64,000 nt of DNA from Candidatus Margulisiibacteriota bacterium (lineage in GTDB: Bacteria; Margulisbacteria; WOR-1; O2-12-FULL-45-9; XYB2-FULL-48-7). Location of the stretch: assembly GCA_041661965.1 (NCBI GenBank), contig JBAZTH010000001.1, positions 372,001 to 436,000 on the forward strand. The letters run 5' to 3'. Positions 59,794 to 64,000 of the stretch are shown here, piece by piece (the first letter of the stretch is position 1; each line of letters begins with the position of its first letter). The translations under genes were made by a program, and so were the position numbers. The notes under the pieces were generated by a model that worked only from the letters and a program-made list of their open reading frames with translations, was not told the origin of the DNA and searched no databases.

Positions 59794-59822
59794 GGCCTCT
59801 TTCCTGGCGAAAAAGAGCTGAT
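59794..59822 (+). repeat. 29-bp direct repeat, right copy
   Basis: Perfect copy of 58787-58815. It lies 5 bases before the TATAAT of the PHP gene, so this junction probably preserves the original DNA downstream of the zincin gene. Confidence 0.95.
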
Positions 59823-59827
59823 TCTGC

Positions 59828-59833
59828 TATAAT
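59828..59833 (+). promoter_or_regulatory. PHP gene -10 box
   Basis: A perfect TATAAT 10 bases before the ATG at 59844. The region for a -35 falls in the 29-bp repeat (TGGCGA), so the cassette insertion would have kept this promoter intact. Confidence 0.5.
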
Positions 59834-59843
59834 TTCAGGGAAA

Positions 59844-60668
59844 ATGCCAGCCGATTTACATATACATACGAACCAGTCAGACGGCACATTTTCTCCAGAA
59901 GAAACGGTAAAATTGGCGGCCCAGGGCGGGCTAAAGACCATTTCTTTAACCGATCACGATAACGTTGATGGGATTGAAAAGGCGGTTCAGGTTGGGGCGG
60001 AGGCGGGGATCGAGGTCATTCCCGGTATTGAGTTGACGACTGAAACAGCTCATGCCGAAGTGCATATCCTTGGTTACTATCTCGACCATCGAGCGCCGCG
60101 TTTGCTTGAAGTTCTGGAGAAAATTCAAAAGAGCCGGGTTGAGCGGATCCATGGGATCGTCGCCAAACTTCAGGCTCTCGGCGTCGCGATCGAGGCTGAC
60201 GAGGTCTTCGCTCTCTCCGGAGAAAAGTCTCCCGGTCGGCCGCACGTCGCCCGGGTCTTGATCAAAAAAGGGGTCGTCGGTAATTTCAGGGAAGCATTTA
60301 AACGATTCCTTGATTTCCGGGCGCCGGCCTACCTGCCGCATTTTAAACTGGCGCCGGGCGAAGCGATCAAGCTGATCAGATCGGTCGGCGGGATCGCGGT
60401 TTTTGCCCATCCGGCCATTTCCAACGCGGACGAGCTGATCCCGGGAATGATCGCCGACGGTTTGCGCGGGATCGAGGCCTATTACATCAGCCATTACGCC
60501 GACCAGGTCGATTATTACGTGAAGCTGGCCCGCAAAGAGGGGCTTCTAATGACTGGCGGCTCTGATTTTCACGGTGAAGATTCGGGACGCGAGTCGAAAC
60601 TGGGGGATTTTTCCATCCCCGACGAACTGGTGGATAAATTAAGAGATGAACACTTACGCGGAAATTAA
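59844..60668 (+). CDS. PHP-domain phosphoesterase (RNase AM/YciV-like)
   Basis: 274 residues. The start at 59844 follows a TATAAT and gives the family N-terminus (DLHIHTNQSDGT). An earlier in-frame start (59730) would translate the cassette hairpin and repeat, so it is rejected. PHP metal motifs are complete: HIHTNQSDG (6-14), SLTDHDN (about 39), PGIELT, VFAHPAI and GGSDFHG (about 248). The family hydrolyses 3-prime,5-prime-nucleoside bisphosphates or acts as a 5-prime to 3-prime exoribonuclease on short RNAs. It overlaps alr by 23 bases. Confidence 0.85.
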   Translation: MPADLHIHTNQSDGTFSPEETVKLAAQGGLKTISLTDHDNVDGIEKAVQVGAEAGIEVIPGIELTTETAHAEVHILGYYLDHRAPRLLEVLEKIQKSRVERIHGIVAKLQALGVAIEADEVFALSGEKSPGRPHVARVLIKKGVVGNFREAFKRFLDFRAPAYLPHFKLAPGEAIKLIRSVGGIAVFAHPAISNADELIPGMIADGLRGIEAYYISHYADQVDYYVKLARKEGLLMTGGSDFHGEDSGRESKLGDFSIPDELVDKLRDEHLRGN

Positions 60669-61737
60669 TTTAGAGGCGATTAAGAAGAACATCGCGGAGA
60701 TAAAAAAGACCGTTACTCCGGGGGTGAAGTTCATGGCGGTCGTTAAAGCGAACGCCTACGGTCACGGCGCGGTGGCGGTCGCCCGGGCGGCCGGGGAAGC
60801 CGGCGCCGATTATCTTGGTGTTGCCAATTTAAAAGAGGCGCTGGAGCTCCGCGAAGCGGGGATCCTCTCGCCGGTCCTGATCCTGACCGAATCGCCGACC
60901 TCGGTCGCCGACGAGATCATCCAGCATAACCTGACCCAGACGATCTATTCGTTTGCCGAAGCGCGGGCGTTATCCGAAGAGGCGCAGAAGCGAAAGCGCC
61001 AGGTCAGGGTCCACGTTAAGATCGATACCGGGATGGGGCGGGTCGGGGTCGTGCCGTCGGAAGCGATGGCTTTTATCGCCAAGGTTACTTCTCTCCCCGG
61101 ATTGGGGATCGAAGGGCTCTTCACCCATTTTGCCAAAGCGGAAGAGCCGGAGGACACTTTTACTCAGGAGCAGTTTAGCAAATTCAAACAGATTGCCGAC
61201 CGTTTGCCAAATATTCCCCTAAAGCATTCGGCCAATTCGGCCGCCGCGCTTTTTCACAAAGTGACCCACCTCGACCTGGTCCGGATCGGTTTGATGATGT
61301 ACGGGCTCTATCCGCTGGGAAATTCCCGGCGGCTCATCACTTTGGAACCGGCCCTGGCTTTTAAGACCAGGGTTGTTCACTTGAAAAAAGTCCCGGCGGG
61401 AACGCCGCTTTCTTATGGGTCGACCTACGTGACCGAAACAGAATCGTCGATCGCGACCATTCCGGTCGGTTACGCCGACGGCTACAGTCGCCGGCTTTCC
61501 AACCGGGGACAGGTCCTGATCCGGGGAAAACGTTTCCCGATCGTCGGCAAAGTGAGTATGGACATGGCGCTGGTCAATGTCGGCGGCGCCAACGTTGAAC
61601 TGGGGGATGAAGTGGTCCTGATCGGCCAGCAGGGGGGGCAGGGGATTTCTGCCGATGAGATTGCCAACCTTGAAGAAACTATTTCATATGAAGTCGTTTG
61701 CAGCATCGGCAAACGGGTCCCGAGGGTCTACAAATGA
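60646..61737 (+). CDS. alr: Alanine racemase
   Basis: 363 residues. A PLP enzyme that makes D-alanine for peptidoglycan. The PLP Lys is residue 34 in AVVKANAYGHG; the catalytic Tyr lies in LSYGSTY (about 257); HVKIDTGMGRVGV, HSANSAA, VRIGLMMYGL and PVGYADGYSR are typical. Its start overlaps the PHP gene and its stop overlaps dnaX by ATGA, so the three are translationally coupled. Confidence 0.97.
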   Translation: MNTYAEINLEAIKKNIAEIKKTVTPGVKFMAVVKANAYGHGAVAVARAAGEAGADYLGVANLKEALELREAGILSPVLILTESPTSVADEIIQHNLTQTIYSFAEARALSEEAQKRKRQVRVHVKIDTGMGRVGVVPSEAMAFIAKVTSLPGLGIEGLFTHFAKAEEPEDTFTQEQFSKFKQIADRLPNIPLKHSANSAAALFHKVTHLDLVRIGLMMYGLYPLGNSRRLITLEPALAFKTRVVHLKKVPAGTPLSYGSTYVTETESSIATIPVGYADGYSRRLSNRGQVLIRGKRFPIVGKVSMDMALVNVGGANVELGDEVVLIGQQGGQGISADEIANLEETISYEVVCSIGKRVPRVYK

Positions 61738-63317
61738 GTTACGTATCGCTCTACCGAAAATGGCGTTCGCAGAATTTCGCGGAGATCGTCGGCCAGCCGG
61801 TCATCGTTCAGACGTTAAAGAACGCGATCCTGGGGAACCGGATCTCCCACGCCTATCTTTTTACCGGGCCGCGCGGCACGGGGAAGACCTCGACCGCCCG
61901 GATCCTGGCTAAATCGCTCAACTGCAAGGAAGGGCCGACCCCGTCCCCCTGCGGCAAATGCGAGAGCTGCGACAAGATCAAGAACGGCCATTCAGTCGAC
62001 GTGATCGAGATCGACGCCGCCAGCAATCGCGGCATCGACGAGATCCGCGAGCTGCGCGAGCGGGTCCGCTTCACGCCGCTGGAAGGGCGCTACAAAGTTT
62101 ACATTATCGACGAAGTCCACATGCTGACCTCGGAAGCGTTCAACGCCCTGCTCAAGACCCTGGAAGAGCCGCCGTCGCACGCGATTTTCATTCTGGCGAC
62201 GACCGAGATCCAGAAAGTTCCGGCGACGATCGCTTCCCGCTGCCAGCGGCTTGATTTCAGCCGGATCAAACTCGCCGAGATCACCGAACATTTGCAAGAG
62301 ATCGCTAAGACCGAAGGTTATCACGCCGAGCCGAAAGCGCTCGCCCTAATTGCCCGCTCCGCCGAAGGGGGGATGCGGGACGCGATCTCGCTCCTTGACC
62401 AGGCGATCTCCTTTTCCGGGAAAGAGATCTCTTACGATAACGTTGTGACCCTCCTTGGGACCGCCGACGAAGAGCTTTTGTTCGGTTTTGCCGAAGCGAT
62501 TGCCGAAGGGAATGATTCGAAAGTCCTGGAACTGATCAAAGCGGGGGTGGAAGAGGGGCGGTCGATGGCCCAGGTTGCCCGGGATTTCGTGATGCATTTC
62601 CGCAATCTTCTCCATCTCAAGGTCGGCTCCGGCGAAGCGCTGGAACTGACCAGCGATTATTTGCAGCGGCTCAAAGATCAGGCGACCAAGTTCAGCCTGA
62701 CCCGGATCAAAGAAGCGATTCGGGCCCTTTCCCGGGCGGAACTTGACATGAAATGGCATCCCCATGGTCGGCTGGTCCTGGAAGTGGCGATTATTGAACT
62801 GATGCAACAGCCAGTCCCGGCCGCGATCGCGGCGGAGAAACCGGTTGCTGCTCCCAGGCCAACGGTTGCGGCCATCCCGCAAAAAACGGATACCCATCGG
62901 CCTATGGCTGCCGCCATGCCGGCCGTGCCGGTTGCCTCGCCGGAACCAGCCAAACCTGTGCCGCCGCCAGTAGTGCTTACAAAGAACGGGGCGGCGATCG
63001 ACCGGATCAAACACCATTGGGCCGATATTCTGGAGAGCATGAAGCAAAAGAGCCTCTCCGGCTATGTTTCCCTTTCTGAAGCCGAGCCGATCGAGATCAG
63101 CTCCGGTAAGCTGGTGATCGGTTTCCGCAAAGGTTTTTCTTTCCATAAGGAAAGGATGGACGACGCCAAGAACCGGGAGTCGCTGATGGAAGCGGTCCGG
63201 GAATACAGCGGCGAGAAACTGCCGCTCGAACTGATCATTTCGGAAGTGGCTCAGGCCAACGCCGCGATCACCGCTTCCAGCGTCGCCGAATTTTTCGGCG
63301 GGCGGGTCGTGTCATAG
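61734..63317 (+). CDS. dnaX: DNA polymerase III subunit gamma/tau
   Basis: 527 residues from the ATG overlapping the alr stop. The clamp-loader ATPase has Walker A (GPRGTGKTS, about 45-53), the zinc knuckle (CGKCESC, about 73-79), the DEVHML box (about 126) and sensor 1 (FILATTEIQKVPATIASRCQR). Domain III ends near residue 365. A Pro/Ala linker (about 365-415) leads to a short tau-like tail. A weak A6 run at the linker is not a convincing slippage site. Confidence 0.96.
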   Translation: MSYVSLYRKWRSQNFAEIVGQPVIVQTLKNAILGNRISHAYLFTGPRGTGKTSTARILAKSLNCKEGPTPSPCGKCESCDKIKNGHSVDVIEIDAASNRGIDEIRELRERVRFTPLEGRYKVYIIDEVHMLTSEAFNALLKTLEEPPSHAIFILATTEIQKVPATIASRCQRLDFSRIKLAEITEHLQEIAKTEGYHAEPKALALIARSAEGGMRDAISLLDQAISFSGKEISYDNVVTLLGTADEELLFGFAEAIAEGNDSKVLELIKAGVEEGRSMAQVARDFVMHFRNLLHLKVGSGEALELTSDYLQRLKDQATKFSLTRIKEAIRALSRAELDMKWHPHGRLVLEVAIIELMQQPVPAAIAAEKPVAAPRPTVAAIPQKTDTHRPMAAAMPAVPVASPEPAKPVPPPVVLTKNGAAIDRIKHHWADILESMKQKSLSGYVSLSEAEPIEISSGKLVIGFRKGFSFHKERMDDAKNRESLMEAVREYSGEKLPLELIISEVAQANAAITASSVAEFFGGRVVS

Positions 63318-63337
63318 TAATTGAAAGGAGAATGGCC

Positions 63338-64000
63338 ATGAAAAAATATAATGTTTGCGTGTTAGGGGCGACCGGGATGGTCGGGAAAGAGATGATGAAG
63401 GTCCTGGAGGAGCGGAATTTCCCGATCAATAAATTTTTGCCGCTCGCGTCCGGCCGGACCGCTGGGAGCAAAGTGACCTTCCAGGGTAAAGAATATACCG
63501 TTGAAGAAGCCAAGCCGGAGTCGTTTGAGGGGATCGAGCTCGGCCTCTTTTCCGCCGGCGGCAATGTCTCCGCCGCGCTGGCTCCGGAAGCGGCCAAGCG
63601 TAAATGCGTTGTGATCGACAATACTTCCCATTTCCGGATGGACCCGGATGTCCCCTTGGTTGTCCCCGAAGTTAATGGTTACGCCTTGAAAAAACACAAA
63701 GGGATTGTCGCCAACCCGAACTGCTCGACCGCCCAGATGGTCCTGGCGCTTAAGCCGATCTACGACGCGGTCGGGATCGAGCGGATCGTCGTCTCGACTT
63801 ACCAGTCGGTTTCCGGTTGGGGGAAAGAGGCGGTCGAGGAGCTGATGACCCAGAGCAAAGCACTGCTTGCCGATCCGAACGCCGAAGTCGAAGTTAAATG
63901 CATCTTCAAGCGGATCGCTTTCAACGTCGTGCCGCAAATCGACCAGTTTACTGATAACGGCTACACCAAAGAAGAATTAAAGATGGTCAACGAGACCAAG
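63338..64000 (+). CDS. asd: Aspartate-semialdehyde dehydrogenase (3-prime partial)
   Basis: 221 residues are visible before the window ends. It reduces aspartyl phosphate to aspartate semialdehyde, the DapA substrate. The NADP loop GATGMVG is at residues 10-16, the active-site Cys is about 129 in VANPNCSTAQM, and TYQSVSGWGKEAVEEL follows. I chose the ATG at 63338 because AAAGGAG lies 7 bases upstream; the in-frame ATG at 63332 is too close to that site. Confidence 0.95.
   Translation, partial: MKKYNVCVLGATGMVGKEMMKVLEERNFPINKFLPLASGRTAGSKVTFQGKEYTVEEAKPESFEGIELGLFSAGGNVSAALAPEAAKRKCVVIDNTSHFRMDPDVPLVVPEVNGYALKKHKGIVANPNCSTAQMVLALKPIYDAVGIERIVVSTYQSVSGWGKEAVEELMTQSKALLADPNAEVEVKCIFKRIAFNVVPQIDQFTDNGYTKEELKMVNETK

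Larger units (their letters stand above)
58816..59822. mobile_element. Putative inserted cassette with one AT-rich gene
   Basis: The segment between and including one copy of the 29-bp direct repeat has markedly lower GC than its surroundings. It holds a single gene and two inverted hairpins and has no recognisable transposase or integrase. Removing it restores the compact order zincin stop, TATAAT, PHP gene. The boundary pattern resembles site-specific integration into a gene 3-prime end or a long target duplication. Confidence 0.65.

Noticed and set aside
59730..59843. Longer N-terminus for the PHP protein
   Set aside because: It would translate the cassette hairpin and direct repeat; TATAAT and the conserved HIHTNQSDG place the start at 59844.
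62860..62910. Programmed slippage site in dnaX
   Set aside because: Only a six-A run is present, not in the frame of the classic A-AAA-AAG heptamer, and shifted frames stop about 28 or 65 codons later without a supporting hairpin that I could see.

Overview
The window looks like chromosome from a diderm (double-membrane) bacterium of mid GC content. Outer-membrane beta-barrels sit beside surface-layer-homology (SLH) peptidoglycan-binding modules, giant secreted beta-helix proteins and the alternative lipid II flippase Amj. This mix recalls uncultured lineages such as Margulisbacteria/WOR-1, but that placement is inference and no 16S gene is present. No tRNA, rRNA, CRISPR array or classical transposase was seen. 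Coding density is very high and no gene-free gap exceeds 300 bases.

Layout. (1) 1-21661: a giant secreted protein, 5-prime truncated by the window edge, built of 12 beta-helix blocks, Ig-like modules, seven near-identical 98-residue repeats and a C-terminal FlgD/CTD-like domain. It is followed by a PorV-like barrel fused to SLH domains (21722-23950). (2) 23969-34136: aspS, a beta-propeller lipoprotein, purA, an unknown gene, then the tight run queC-amj-ribF-rpsO-pnp. (3) 34159-41401: a transglutaminase-like protein, purL, a lytic transglycosylase, comEA and comEC. (4) 41346-47826, minus strand: an operon of an outer-membrane barrel, a secreted pseudo-phosphoesterase with a CTD-like C-terminus, and a second PorV-SLH protein. 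(5) 47893-57380: coaE, a PPP-type phosphatase, an unknown gene, uvrB, a UDPGP-like/double-GalT-like sugar-nucleotide pair and dapA. (6) 57470-64000: a phosphoesterase, an HExxH zincin, an AT-rich cassette, a PHP phosphatase, alr, dnaX and the start of asd.

The two CTD-plus-PorV-SLH loci have the same logic: a secreted protein with a C-terminal sorting-like domain directly precedes a PorV-family barrel that carries its own peptidoglycan anchor. This suggests a surface export or attachment system resembling, but distinct from, type IX secretion. dapA, asd, alr, amj and the lytic transglycosylase all serve the peptidoglycan to which the SLH modules would bind.

Two other themes stand out. Many genes have a -10 box only 5 to 10 bases before the ATG, which predicts leaderless mRNAs. 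An AT-rich single-gene cassette (58816-59822) is bounded by inverted hairpins that covary with each other and by a perfect 29-base direct repeat that duplicates the 3-prime end of the upstream gene.
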